Source of the DNA: Gorillibacterium timonense
Lineage (GTDB): Bacteria; Bacillota; Bacilli; Paenibacillales; NBRC-103111
Direction of reading: 5' to 3'
Assembly (NCBI RefSeq): GCF_001457415.1
Contig: NZ_LN881723.1
Coordinates: 279,028 to 343,027, forward strand
Length of the DNA: 64,000 bases
Under the pieces are notes generated by a model. The model did no database searches, was not told the origin of the DNA, and saw only the letters and a list, made by a program, of their open reading frames with translations. Both the position numbers and the translations under genes were made by a program. Below are positions 54,909 to 63,873 of the stretch, piece by piece; position 1 is the first letter of the stretch, and the number at the start of each line of letters is the position of its first letter.

Positions 54909-56630
54909 TCATTCGCTAACCGACGGGTTGTAATTCCCGTAAAAAGCTTGAAGAAGAGGGATGAGTCCAAGAGGATTGCGCCGCAAATCCTTTGCGCTGA
55001 AGAAGAGGCTGCCGCGTATTTCGGGAATGCTGCGGTTATAGGCTAACTGATTCACCAGCTCTTGGGCATTGTCCCACCCCACCTCGGAGGTTCCCAGCTT
55101 ATAAGGGGCTTGCCCGATATAGAGCTTTACCTTCGTTCCTCGAACCTCATTCGCCCACCAATCGGCAAGGAGATCGTAACGGACGATCGTCCGGGACATG
55201 CTCCAATAGAGCTGCGGGGCTACGTAGTCGACCCATTCGTTTTGAATCCATGTCCGGACATCGGCATAGGTGCTGTCGTAAGCCGTCATGCTCGCTTTCG
55301 TATCGGAGCCGGTCGGATCGTCCGCCTTGTTCCTCCACACCCCATACGGACTGATCCCGAAGGAGAGGCCCGGTTTCACCGCCTTGATCCCTTCCGACAA
55401 GTCGTGAACAAACTGATTGATGTTGTCTCTCCGCCAATCACCTTTATTGGCAATCCCGGCATCGTTGTATTTCTGGAAAGTGGCGTTGTCGTTGAATGGG
55501 GCGTTCGCCGTCTCCCCGGACGGGTAGAAATAATCGTCCAGGTGCACTCCGTCAATGTCATACCCCTGAACGACTTCCAAAATCGCATCGATGACATGCT
55601 TGCGGGCTTCCGGAATTCCTGGGTTGATATACAGCTTGCCGCCAAAATTCACGATCCAGTCGGGATGTTGGTTCACAACATGATTGACTGGAAGCTGTGG
55701 AGCCGCACCAGTGGTCGCCCGGAATGGATTGAACCAGGCATGGAACTCCAGCTTCCGCCGATGCGTTTCGTCAATGAGGAAGCGAAGCGGGTCGTACCCC
55801 GGATCTTTGCCTGCAGTCCCAGTCAGATAGGAGCTCCACGGAACGAGCTGGGATGGATAGATAGCATCCGCGGACGGTCGAACCTGAACAAACACCGCAT
55901 TCATACCCATCGCTTGGACCTCATCCAGGAGTTGGATATAGTCTGCTTTTTGTTTTTCTACGTTGCCATAAGATTTCGAGCTCGGCCAATCCAGATTGAA
56001 CACCGTCGAAACCCATACTCCGCGCATCTCCTCCGAAGCGCTGACTACCGGCGGCTTCACGGGAGGAGTTGTCGGGGATGTCGTTGGAGTCGGAGAGGTC
56101 GTGGGTGTCGTTGAAACCGGAGGGACAGTAGGAACTCCACCCGTTCCCGTTCCGGACCCAGGAGTTTCCCCGCTTCCCCCATTTCGGCCGGAGGTGAGAA
56201 TAACGGCACGCTGCTGAGCATCCCAGACAACCTGAATACCAAGCAGCTTCTCACTCACAAAACGAATCGGCACCATCGTTCGCCCTCGAACCACCTCTAC
56301 CGATGCGTCGAGAGCAATCGGAACGCCATTTACCAGAGCCGTTTTTTGCCCTTCTGTGAGAACCATCGTTTGCGCATCCATCTGGATAGTAGCTGCTTTC
56401 TTCGAAGGAGACCAATCGACCTTCGCCCCAAAGCTCTCGCTAATCACCCGAAGCGGAACCATCGTCACCGAAACCTTCGGCTTGAGGTAAGGCGGCACAT
56501 CGGTGGTCAAAACCTTCCCATCCAGAATTAACCGGATGTCGGACGCCGCTCGCGCTTCGGACCCGCCCGTGAGCGGCCAGAGAAGCACGAGCACCAGCAT
56601 AAGAAGTAACCTTGCTTGGACGTTCATCAT
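54909..56630 (-). CDS. Secreted glycoside-hydrolase-like protein (DUF187/GHL10) with copper-amine-oxidase-N repeats
   Basis: The 573-residue exported protein has a signal peptide (RLLLMLVLVLLWPLTGGSEARA), two copper-amine-oxidase-N-type repeats (about 30-145, VSVTMVPLRVISESFGAKVDW and RTMVPIRFVSEKLLGIQVVWD), a Thr/Pro/Ser linker (150-200) and a GHL10 domain (EMRGVWVSTVFNLDWP, FHAWFNPFR, DGVHLDDYFYP, GISPYGVWRN). It resembles B. subtilis YngK. The catalytic residues of the GHL10 domain are probably acidic (DDYFYP) but the substrate is unknown. GGAGG precedes the ATG. Confidence 0.9.
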   Translation of the reverse strand: MMNVQARLLLMLVLVLLWPLTGGSEARAASDIRLILDGKVLTTDVPPYLKPKVSVTMVPLRVISESFGAKVDWSPSKKAATIQMDAQTMVLTEGQKTALVNGVPIALDASVEVVRGRTMVPIRFVSEKLLGIQVVWDAQQRAVILTSGRNGGSGETPGSGTGTGGVPTVPPVSTTPTTSPTPTTSPTTPPVKPPVVSASEEMRGVWVSTVFNLDWPSSKSYGNVEKQKADYIQLLDEVQAMGMNAVFVQVRPSADAIYPSQLVPWSSYLTGTAGKDPGYDPLRFLIDETHRRKLEFHAWFNPFRATTGAAPQLPVNHVVNQHPDWIVNFGGKLYINPGIPEARKHVIDAILEVVQGYDIDGVHLDDYFYPSGETANAPFNDNATFQKYNDAGIANKGDWRRDNINQFVHDLSEGIKAVKPGLSFGISPYGVWRNKADDPTGSDTKASMTAYDSTYADVRTWIQNEWVDYVAPQLYWSMSRTIVRYDLLADWWANEVRGTKVKLYIGQAPYKLGTSEVGWDNAQELVNQLAYNRSIPEIRGSLFFSAKDLRRNPLGLIPLLQAFYGNYNPSVSE

Positions 56631-56810
56631 TTTCCTCCGAACCTGTAAATGAAATAGAAGAAGCCTTTCGACTCTCTCTTTATAACGATTCCTGAGACTA
56701 TGAAAGTTGCATGTTGGTGTGAAAATAAATAGGATTTTCTTGGTGCGGCCCCTTGAATGACCAAAGGCATCGCGCGGTGATGGAATGAAGCTTATTACGC
56801 ATGGGGGATT

Positions 56811-58226
56811 CTACTTCGATGAGGGGACGGGTGCAGGAGAAGGCATCCGATTCCGGTTGCGGAAGATGCTTCCGAGAACACCGCACATGACGAAATTCAA
56901 TAGCACGGACGTGGGAGCATAGGAGAAAAACGGTATCGACACCCCCATGATCGGAACAAGCCGGAAGCACATCGCGAGGTTCCATAGCGTTTTCGTCAAG
57001 AGCAATGCAGCAAGTCCTCCCCCCAAGCAGCGCCCAAATGGGTCTCGAATCGCCCATGCAAGCCTGATCAGGCTGACGGTGAAATACAAGAGAAGCGCGA
57101 TCAGAGCGAGACCCGCCGCCCAGCCCATGCTGTAGACGAAATAAGGAAACGCCATCTCCGAATAAAAGGCAGGCAGCGACTTGAATGGAGCTCCAAAGCC
57201 ATGTCCCCACCAGCCTGCCTTTTCCAAGGCGATAGACACTTGAGTGATTTGATAACCGTCCATTCCATTAAACAACCGATGCATGGTCATCCTGAGGATG
57301 CGAACGCTATCGGACAACACGAACGGAATCAAAATGAAGCAGGCGGCAAGGACGCTTAGACCGACAGTAACTTTTGAGAGGCGAAGTAAACCAATCCTCT
57401 GAGCTGGCCCGCGTCTCATCATGCCTGTTCGATGAATGGCAAGAAACAGAAGGAAACCCGCAGATATCGCATAGAGGAAGTAAGAGGAAAGGTCATTGAA
57501 TTTCAAGAAAGCAAGGCCGGGAATAACCCAGAAAATGAATCCAAGCTTCGTGAGATAGAGTAGTTTTCCGAAAGCTGAGCCTATCCGTCGCATTTTGGTG
57601 AAATCGGAAACGGAGTCCATCCACGGCAGCTTGCTCGAAACAGCACCTGCCAACGCGAGAAGGAAAAGGACGGAGACCAGCTCCGAACCATTTAAAGCAT
57701 ACGATCCTATCGACAAGTAGATTTCACCACTTGGCCCACTTGCATCAAAGGAAACATAGATCAGGAGCAACGCCACTCCGTAAAAGCCCATTGGAAAGCG
57801 GCTGAGCAGCCGATAGGGAAAGAGCCTCATCACAAAAAATAGGGCCAATCCGATGACAGCGGCAGCCGTTCGATAGAAACCGTTATGGGACCCAAGTCGA
57901 CCTTCCGTCGCAGAATTAACCGAAAAAGCAAGTGCGATTCCAAGCAAGGCCAAGATCACGATAGCTGCAAAGAAGCCCACATCAAACCGGGGACGATGGG
58001 CTTGATCGAACTCCTCTCCGACCGTTCGCGGATCTCCCATTTGCTGCAAGGCTGCCTGGATTGCGGAATCCTCTCTCAATCCTTCCTTATCCAGCTCCTC
58101 CACCGTTTCTTCCAGGTGACCAAGAAGCTCAAGTCTCAGCTCCGGATGCATGGCCTTCGCTCGCACCTGTTTGCAGACTTGATCCAGATACAGCTGAATT
58201 CGAGGTTCTTTTTCCAGCCTTCTCAT
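56811..58226 (-). CDS. FtsW/RodA/SpoVE-family membrane protein with HAAS-like N-terminal domain
   Basis: The 471-residue protein starts with a soluble 80-residue helical domain (RIQLYLDQVCKQVRAKAMHPELRLELLGHLEETVEELDKEG), like the HAAS/permease-prefix domain found next to PadR regulators. It is followed by about ten membrane segments of the SEDS family (RLFPYRLLSRFP, GHGFGAPFKSLP, FPYFVYSMGWAAGLA). SEDS proteins polymerise peptidoglycan, but this one lacks a neighbouring PBP. The start overlaps the padR stop by four bases. The HAAS domain may mediate control by PadR. Confidence 0.85.
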   Translation of the reverse strand: MRRLEKEPRIQLYLDQVCKQVRAKAMHPELRLELLGHLEETVEELDKEGLREDSAIQAALQQMGDPRTVGEEFDQAHRPRFDVGFFAAIVILALLGIALAFSVNSATEGRLGSHNGFYRTAAAVIGLALFFVMRLFPYRLLSRFPMGFYGVALLLIYVSFDASGPSGEIYLSIGSYALNGSELVSVLFLLALAGAVSSKLPWMDSVSDFTKMRRIGSAFGKLLYLTKLGFIFWVIPGLAFLKFNDLSSYFLYAISAGFLLFLAIHRTGMMRRGPAQRIGLLRLSKVTVGLSVLAACFILIPFVLSDSVRILRMTMHRLFNGMDGYQITQVSIALEKAGWWGHGFGAPFKSLPAFYSEMAFPYFVYSMGWAAGLALIALLLYFTVSLIRLAWAIRDPFGRCLGGGLAALLLTKTLWNLAMCFRLVPIMGVSIPFFSYAPTSVLLNFVMCGVLGSIFRNRNRMPSPAPVPSSK

Positions 58227-58555
58227 GCGTTTCCCTCCCCCAATACCCGATCGACCGTACGTGCGAATAGGCGCCATTCCTGCTTTTTCTCCCCAAGCAG
58301 CTTTTTGCCTGCAGCCGTAATCCGGTAATACTTCCGCTTGCGTCCCTCCTGCTCGCTCCACTCCGCCTCTACGCAGCCCTCCGCCTCCAGCAAATGCAGA
58401 ATGGGGTATAAGGTGCCTTCTTTCAAGGTAAAAAGCCCATCCGATTCGCGTTCCAGCTCCTTGGTCAACTCATACCCATACATCGGTTTCCGCTCCAAGA
58501 GAGTCAGGATCAAGATGACGGTGCTCCCTTTCATCAGTTCCTTGTTGATTTTCAT
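58223..58555 (-). CDS. PadR-family transcriptional regulator
   Basis: The 110-residue winged-helix protein has LMKGSTVILILTLLERKPMYGYELTKELE, LFTLKEGTLYPILHLLEAEG and the conserved RKRKYYRITAAGKKLL. PadR proteins usually repress their own operon and an adjacent membrane-protein gene. GAGAGGAGG precedes the ATG. It forms an operon with the FtsW-like gene. An AT-rich palindrome upstream is the likely operator. Confidence 0.93.
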   Translation of the reverse strand: MKINKELMKGSTVILILTLLERKPMYGYELTKELERESDGLFTLKEGTLYPILHLLEAEGCVEAEWSEQEGRKRKYYRITAAGKKLLGEKKQEWRLFARTVDRVLGEGNA

Positions 58556-58590
58556 GGGTCCTCCTCTCCGATCCGTTCTCCTAATACCTA

Positions 58591-58605
58591 GATATATTAT
58601 ATATC
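58591..58605. promoter_or_regulatory. Candidate PadR operator
   Basis: GATATAT-T-ATATATC is a perfect 7-1-7 palindrome upstream of padR, next to a minus-strand TTGACA-N17-TACGAT promoter candidate. Confidence 0.5.
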
Positions 58606-58765
58606 GTATATCTATGTATACGGTCTGTCAAATGAATCATTCATTTCTATAAATCTTTCACTAAGATGAATCCATCCCTTTAATCCTGTAAAGAGGACAT
58701 CCAAGCTGTCCCCCCAATTTGGTAGTGTAAAGGAAATCCAAAAGGCGAAAGGATGGACATGCCCT

Positions 58766-59389
58766 ATGAAAAAGGAATGGAGAAAAGAGGAAAAAGCGTT
58801 TTATCTTCCGAGCGAACAACCGGAGCGCATACACATTCCAGCTTGGCGCTTTTTGGCCATTACGGGAGAGGGAAATCCGAATACCCCGGCATTTTCTGAA
58901 CGGATTGAGGCTCTCTATTCTTGTGCCTACGCCATCCGGATGATGCCAAAGACCGGAGTTACCCCAGAAGGCTATCAGGAGTACACCGTTTATCCGTTGG
59001 AGGGACTATGGAGCTTGCCCAATACGACCGGTGAGAATGATCCGCTGGACAAAGACCAACTCCTCTATACCTTGATGATCCGTCAACCGGATTTCGTGAC
59101 GGACGAAATCGCGGAAAGGGCTGTCCATACCGCAAACAAGAAAAAGCCCCTCCCCTTGCTGCAGGAAGTGAGGCTTTCGAGTATAGAGGAAGGGTTATGC
59201 GTTCAGGTGCTGCATATCGGTTCCTTTGACGAGGAGCCGCGCAGCTTCGAGAAGATGAAGCAGTTTATGCAGGAGCAGAAGCTGTCTCTTCGCAGCCGAG
59301 AGCACCGCGAAATCTATCTAAGCAACTTCGAGAAAACCGCGAAGGAGAACTTGAAGACGGTGCTTCGTTACCGGGTCAAGGAAGATTAA
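58766..59389 (+). CDS. GyrI-like small-molecule-binding protein
   Basis: The 207-residue protein carries the GyrI-like (SHP2) domain with IPAWRFLAITGEGNPNTPAF near the start, YPLEGLWSLPN, MIRQPDFVT and HIGSFDEEPRSFEKMKQFM. It lacks a DNA-binding domain. Stand-alone GyrI-like proteins bind or hydrolyse small toxic compounds, but the ligand here is unknown. The ribosome binding site (AAGGAT) is far from the ATG, so start choice is less secure. It is monocistronic. Confidence 0.85.
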   Translation: MKKEWRKEEKAFYLPSEQPERIHIPAWRFLAITGEGNPNTPAFSERIEALYSCAYAIRMMPKTGVTPEGYQEYTVYPLEGLWSLPNTTGENDPLDKDQLLYTLMIRQPDFVTDEIAERAVHTANKKKPLPLLQEVRLSSIEEGLCVQVLHIGSFDEEPRSFEKMKQFMQEQKLSLRSREHREIYLSNFEKTAKENLKTVLRYRVKED

Positions 59390-59414
59390 CTTTGTTGACG
59401 GACCAAGTTATTTG

Positions 59415-59611
59415 ATTCGACTCCGTCTGAACCCGTGCGGTTGATCCGGCATTGTCCGATTCGGCTCTGTCTGAGCCCGTACGGTTGATCCGGCATTGTC
59501 CGATTTGGCTCCGTCTGAACCCGTGCGGTTGATCCAGCATTGTCCGATTTGGCTCCGTCTGAACCCGTGTGGTTGATCCAGCATTGTCCGATTCGGCTCC
59601 GTCTGAGCTGG
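59415..59611. repeat. 44-bp tandem repeat array (about 4.5 copies)
   Basis: Units start at 59415, 59459, 59503 and 59547, with a partial fifth from 59591. Each unit runs ATTCGACTCCGTCTGAACCC then GTGCGGTTGATCCGGCATTGTCCG, with a few substitutions per copy. The period is not a multiple of three, so it does not encode a repeat protein in one frame. It follows the GyrI-like gene by 25 bases. Confidence 0.9.
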
Positions 59612-59639
59612 TGCAGGATAATTCAACATTTAGAGTTGA

Positions 59640-59976
59640 CGGCCTATTTAATCGGACGATCAGTGGTTTCGCATTCAACGTTGAAATTTGAAGTCTTTTC
59701 TTTCCCCAGTATGAACATCCATATTGTGCGCGTGAGAAGGACATTTTTGCCTATTTTGTTTTTTAGAAGGTGGACAAAGAGCAGATAGACCCTTCCTCAC
59801 GTTAAGGCCGCCAAAATGTCTATATCTAGTGTAAATACAGTCGGTGATAACAGTATATTGACGTCCACCCCATATCGGCGTCTCTATCTCAGTCAGACAG
59901 GACTGTCCACCTTACGAAAGACAAAACCATACATATTGTCCATTATAGGTGGACAACTTGATGACTCATAACCACT
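59640..59976. other. AT-rich non-coding stretch with scattered TGTCCACC motifs
   Basis: I see no gene. GGTGGACA or its complement occurs at 59769, 59902, 59936 (partial) and 59948, with a related GTCCACC at 59863; the pair at 59936-59956 is inverted (TTGTCCA/TGGACAA). Confidence 0.5.
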
Positions 59977-60112
59977 TTCGCAGGCTATATTACACCGTTG
60001 ATTCATCTCCATTTTCACAAGCTATATCACGTCGTTGGTTCATCTCCATTATTTTCGCAAGCTAGATCACGCCGTTGATTCATCTCCACTTTCGCGGGAT
60101 ATATCTCACCTT
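59977..60112. repeat. Degenerate tandem repeats of about 37-40 bp
   Basis: Three copies and a partial fourth of TTCGCAAGCTATATCAC then CGTTGATTCATCTCCATT, beginning near 59977, 60014, 60054 and 60091, with substitutions and small length changes. The repeat is unrelated to the 44-bp array. Confidence 0.75.
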
Positions 60113-60203
60113 CTTTTATCTTCGCTTCATTCCAGGTTGACACCGTTTCAATTTCATTCGATTGGGGTTGACGGCCTACTAGGACCATCTGATCCGATCT
60201 AAT

Positions 60204-61553
60204 TTATATCGTCATCGTCCCATTCGGCTCTTTCGGCCCGGCGATTGGATGAATGACCGTCATTCCGTTCAGGTAAGGCCGCAACGCCTCGGGGATGGTT
60301 ACCGAGCCGTCTTCATTCTGGTGATTTTCAAGGAGTGGGATCAAGATGCGCGGCGTTGCCACCGCCGTATTGTTCAGCGTATGACAGTAGCGCAGTTCGC
60401 TATCCTTCCCTCGGTAGCGGATGCCGGCGCGGCGAGCTTGGAAATCACCGAGGTTCGACGCTGAATGCGTCTCGCCGTAGGCATTCCGGCTGGGCATCCA
60501 GGTCTCGATATCAAATTGCTTGTAGGTCTTCTGCGACATGTCGCCGATGCAGACGGCTACGACCCGATACGGTAGTTCAAGCAGTGAGAGAAGCTCTTCG
60601 GCATTTGCAGTAATCTCCTGGTGACATCGCTCCGAAATTTCATAATCCGCTTCGCAGATCACCACCTGCTCCACCTTGGCGAATTGATGCACCCGGTACA
60701 GCCCGCGAACATCCCTCCCTGCCGAGCCGATTTCACTGCGGAAGCAAGCGGTGGCTGCTGTCAACCGGATCGGCTCCTTCACATTGACGATCTCCCCACC
60801 ATAATAGGCAACAAGCGGAGCTTCGGACGTGCCGACGAGGCATTTTCCCTCATCTTCCACGCGATACACCTGATCCTGCCCGAACGGGAAGAAGCCTGTG
60901 CTCGTCATCGCATCCGGCCGAACCATAAGCGGAACATCCAGCAGCGTGAAACCGCGCTTGATAAGGAGATCCACTGCGAGCTGTTGAACTGCTCGATGAA
61001 GCATAGCTCCGATTCCGGTCAAATAATAGTTGCGGGTTCCGGCCACCTTCACCCCGCGTGAAATATCAATGAGCCCAAGCGATTCGCCCAGTTCCACATG
61101 GTCGCGCGTCGGAAACGCGAATTGAGGCGGCTCTCCAACCCGCTTCAGCTCCACATTGTCGGCATCCGACAGCCCCTCCGGCGTATCGGGCGATACGAGA
61201 TTCGGGACGAGGAGCAAGAGCTCTTCGAGCTCTTGGCTGACGTTGGTCCACTCCGTTTCCAAAGCGGCCAGCTCGTCGTTGATCTTTTTCACAGCTGCTC
61301 GTTCGGGTTCATAAAGCGCACCTCGTTGGACTGCGGCTGAAGTCGTGACCTTCTTTGGCTTGCTCCGCATTAGGCGTCCGATTCGCTCGCTCCGTTCGTT
61401 TCGTTCCCGGCGCAGCTCCTCCACTTTTTGCTGAATCTCTCTCTTTTGCCGGTCCCGTTCCAGAATCCGTTCTACCGATACCTCGATTCCCTTGCGGTTC
61501 GCCACAGCCTGCACGAGTTCCGGCTGCTGTCGGATGATCTTCATGTCCAACAT
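60204..61553 (-). CDS. serS: Seryl-tRNA synthetase
   Basis: SerRS charges tRNA-Ser. The 449-residue protein has the N-terminal coiled-coil arm (about 25-110), then motif 2 TACFRSEIGSAGRDVRGLYRVHQF and motif 3 DFQARRAGIRYR. Around motif 3 it reads ETHSASNLGDFQARR where most bacterial enzymes have EISSCSN, and LNNTAVATPRIL replaces LNGSGLAVGRTL, so it belongs to a divergent SerRS branch and may be a second copy. The start MLDMKIIRQ follows AAGGAG. It is controlled by the T-box upstream. Confidence 0.92.
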   Translation of the reverse strand: MLDMKIIRQQPELVQAVANRKGIEVSVERILERDRQKREIQQKVEELRRERNERSERIGRLMRSKPKKVTTSAAVQRGALYEPERAAVKKINDELAALETEWTNVSQELEELLLLVPNLVSPDTPEGLSDADNVELKRVGEPPQFAFPTRDHVELGESLGLIDISRGVKVAGTRNYYLTGIGAMLHRAVQQLAVDLLIKRGFTLLDVPLMVRPDAMTSTGFFPFGQDQVYRVEDEGKCLVGTSEAPLVAYYGGEIVNVKEPIRLTAATACFRSEIGSAGRDVRGLYRVHQFAKVEQVVICEADYEISERCHQEITANAEELLSLLELPYRVVAVCIGDMSQKTYKQFDIETWMPSRNAYGETHSASNLGDFQARRAGIRYRGKDSELRYCHTLNNTAVATPRILIPLLENHQNEDGSVTIPEALRPYLNGMTVIHPIAGPKEPNGTMTI

Positions 61554-61574
61554 GGGTAACACTCCTTCGTAGGT

Positions 61575-61845
61575 GGATTTGCAAACAAAAAGCGCCCTCA
61601 TCCGTTTGGGACGAGGAGCGCTTGCTCGCGGTGCCACCCAACTTGAACGAACCGGACAGACGGGTTCGAACCTCTTGGTTCCGCGGTAACGGGCGGTCCG
61701 GTTCACTTGGAGATCGGCGGGATAAGCTCCTGAGCGGGAAGTCGGTATAAGACGAAACCGAACTCCCTCCCGCGATAACCTGGCGAGAACGCCTCCGAGT
61801 TGGAATCTCATCATCGGCGAATCGAGTTATCAAGATGGTAAGTGA
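61575..61845 (-). promoter_or_regulatory. T-box riboswitch leader of serS
   Basis: The minus strand has the T-box core GGGTGGCACCGCG (near 61630-61645), the TCCTCGTCCC antiterminator segment, and a terminator in which GCGCTCCTCGTCC pairs with GGATGAGGGCGC before five T residues (about 61583-61620). Serine is inferred from the gene. Confidence 0.88.
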
Positions 61846-61846
61846 C

Positions 61847-61875
61847 AATATACCATAGGAGTGAAAGGGAAACAA
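61847..61875 (-). promoter_or_regulatory. Promoter of the serS T-box transcript
   Basis: Minus-strand TTGTTT (61870-61875), 17 bases, TATATT (61847-61852). Confidence 0.6.
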
Positions 61876-62106
61876 GAGGCGAAGGCAAAACGAGATGAAG
61901 ACAAAACGGAAAGAGCAACAAACCGCGAAGAACCGAAGGTGAGCTTGAACGTCTGCTTTCCTTGCAGAATCGGAGTCGTACTCGATCGTCCGATTCGTAT
62001 CAACCGTGATCGAACGATACGAGTTCACGCCCCGGCTCGAAGCGGCGGCATGGCAGCTTCCGCAAGGGGGTTGCAACAAACTGCCACAGCAAGTTCCCAG
62101 ATGAGC

Positions 62107-63873
62107 CTACATCGTCTCCAGCGTAATGCGGCTTCCGGCTCCGGCTGGTTCGGCGGGCTCCACAATGAGCCGCTTGGGCAGCCGGGCTCTCAGCTCCGGC
62201 ACATGGCTGATGACGCCAACGGTCAAACGTTCCATTTGCAGCTGTTCCAAGGCGCTGACCACGGTATCAAGCAGTTCCGGGTCCAGGGTGCCAAAGCCTT
62301 CATCCAGGAAAAAGAATTCCAGCGGCGATTCGCCGGTTAGCTGAATTTGCGCGGATAACGCGAGCGCCAGCGCGAGCGAGGTCAGGAACGTCTCCCCACC
62401 GGAAAGGGTGCTGACCGGCCGTTTGATTCCACCGTTCGCGTCGTCCCGGATGATGAACCCGCCCTCCGAGTCCACCTCGATGGCATATCTCCTATGCGTC
62501 AATTGGCTCAGCCGATCGGAAGCTGCCCGGGTGACCTGCAGCAGCTGTTCCTTGGCCACAAAGTCAATGAACGCATTACCGCGCAGCACGGCCTGGAGCT
62601 TGCTCATTCGGTCAAGCTGCACCTCAGTGGAGCTTTTGCGCTCTTCAAGCGCCTTCCAATGGGTGTGCTTGCCCTCCACGTCCTCCCGGTCCCGGTTAGC
62701 TCGAGCTCGGCGTTCGAGTGCCGCTTCGTCTTCCTCGCGAGCGGCAGTCAGCCGTTCGGAGGCAAGCCGCCATTCATCCTCTGCTACCATCCTACCGGCA
62801 CGCTTTTGCTCCAGTTCCGCTCGTTTTTCACGCAGAAGAGCTTCCCGTTCCCGATAAGCCTGCAGCTCTTTACGCCACTTGTCTTCGGTAAACGAATCCA
62901 ACAAAGACGACCCGACCTCTTCCGCATCGGCGAACATTGTACGGGATAAGGCTTCTTCCCACCGGCTGCGAATATCGGCGAGGGAAGCCGTCGCCGATTC
63001 GATCGCCTGACGTGCCGCAGTAGCACGGTGATTCGCTTCCTCAAGAGCCCGAGCATCTTGGTCGAGCAGAACCCGGCCTTCCCGCTCCCGCTTGCGCAAA
63101 CGGTCTAACCGCTCCTGCGTCTCCGCTATTTGCTCTTCCACGGTACCGGTCGCGCCTCCGAGCTTTTCCTTCAGTCCGGCAAGCCGATCTTCCAACTGCC
63201 GCTTAAGCGAAGCCTGCTCGGTTTCCAGCCGTACCTTTTGCTGGCCGAGGCTTTCCAGCTCCAACTGAAGGCGATTGATGGAAGCGAGTAGGTTGTCCAG
63301 GTACGGCTCGCTCTTGCGCAGCCGCTCCCGGAGCGCATCCGCCGCGCGGTCCTTGTCCGCAAGCGCCGTCCATTCCGCCGCCAGCACCTCGGGCGTGCGG
63401 CCGCCGTAAGCACCGAGCCAAGCGGCGAGCAATACGTCCGCTTGCTCGCGAGCTTCCGCACCGCGTTTGCTTGCTGCTACGGCGGCTTCTTCCGCTGCGC
63501 CTTGCCGGGCGGTGTGCTCGGCTCGCTTGCGGGCGTCAAGCTCCGCCGCCGCGAGAAGCGGGTCGGCGTCTCGAACGAGCAGCCGCAGCTCGCGTTCGCA
63601 GGCGGCGAACTCCTCCGCTGCAGCTTGGACCTGCTGCGCGAGGAAGGAGGCGACTGCGACATCCGCCGCTTCAGGCGAAGCGCTGTTTGCCCCAATGGAA
63701 GCGAGGGCGGGGGGTTCCTCCCCGCGAGCCGCTTCTTCCGGCTCTGGCGGACAAGCGTCCGCCAGTCGGCGGAGCAGCGCGTCGAGCTCGAAGCTCGCCT
63801 GCCGAATGGCGAAGCCGCGCTCGCGGCAATCGGCCGCGAGCTTCTCAAGCGCTGCCGCGATACAGGGCGACAA
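62107..63873 (-). CDS. sbcC: C-terminal half of SbcC nuclease ATPase, 5-prime end lost
   Basis: SbcC is the SMC-like ATPase of the SbcCD nuclease that cleaves hairpins. The 588 codons cover the second coiled-coil arm and the C-terminal ATPase lobe: signature STLSGGETFLTSLALALAL (about 498), Walker B FFFLDEGFGTLD and the His switch VISHV. The N-terminal lobe with Walker A, the first arm and the zinc hook are missing; full proteins exceed 1000 residues. The in-frame TTG at 63873 has no ribosome binding site, and a TGA sits at 63898. The break abuts ComFA-like sequence, so this is a truncated gene or an assembly junction. Confidence 0.85.
   Translation of the reverse strand: MSPCIAAALEKLAADCRERGFAIRQASFELDALLRRLADACPPEPEEAARGEEPPALASIGANSASPEAADVAVASFLAQQVQAAAEEFAACERELRLLVRDADPLLAAAELDARKRAEHTARQGAAEEAAVAASKRGAEAREQADVLLAAWLGAYGGRTPEVLAAEWTALADKDRAADALRERLRKSEPYLDNLLASINRLQLELESLGQQKVRLETEQASLKRQLEDRLAGLKEKLGGATGTVEEQIAETQERLDRLRKREREGRVLLDQDARALEEANHRATAARQAIESATASLADIRSRWEEALSRTMFADAEEVGSSLLDSFTEDKWRKELQAYREREALLREKRAELEQKRAGRMVAEDEWRLASERLTAAREEDEAALERRARANRDREDVEGKHTHWKALEERKSSTEVQLDRMSKLQAVLRGNAFIDFVAKEQLLQVTRAASDRLSQLTHRRYAIEVDSEGGFIIRDDANGGIKRPVSTLSGGETFLTSLALALALSAQIQLTGESPLEFFFLDEGFGTLDPELLDTVVSALEQLQMERLTVGVISHVPELRARLPKRLIVEPAEPAGAGSRITLETM

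Noticed and set aside
59376..59744. A minus-strand frame giving a repeat-like protein (NRTMLDQPHGF)
   Set aside because: It arises from the 44-bp tandem repeat. The period is not divisible by three, so the repeat cannot be kept in one frame, and there is no ribosome binding site.
59415..60112. CRISPR array
   Set aside because: Repeats are directly adjacent with no unique spacers, and no cas genes are present.
61554..61814. An 87-residue N-terminal extension of SerRS
   Set aside because: That stretch encodes the T-box leader and terminator; the start after AAGGAG at 61553 fits the family.
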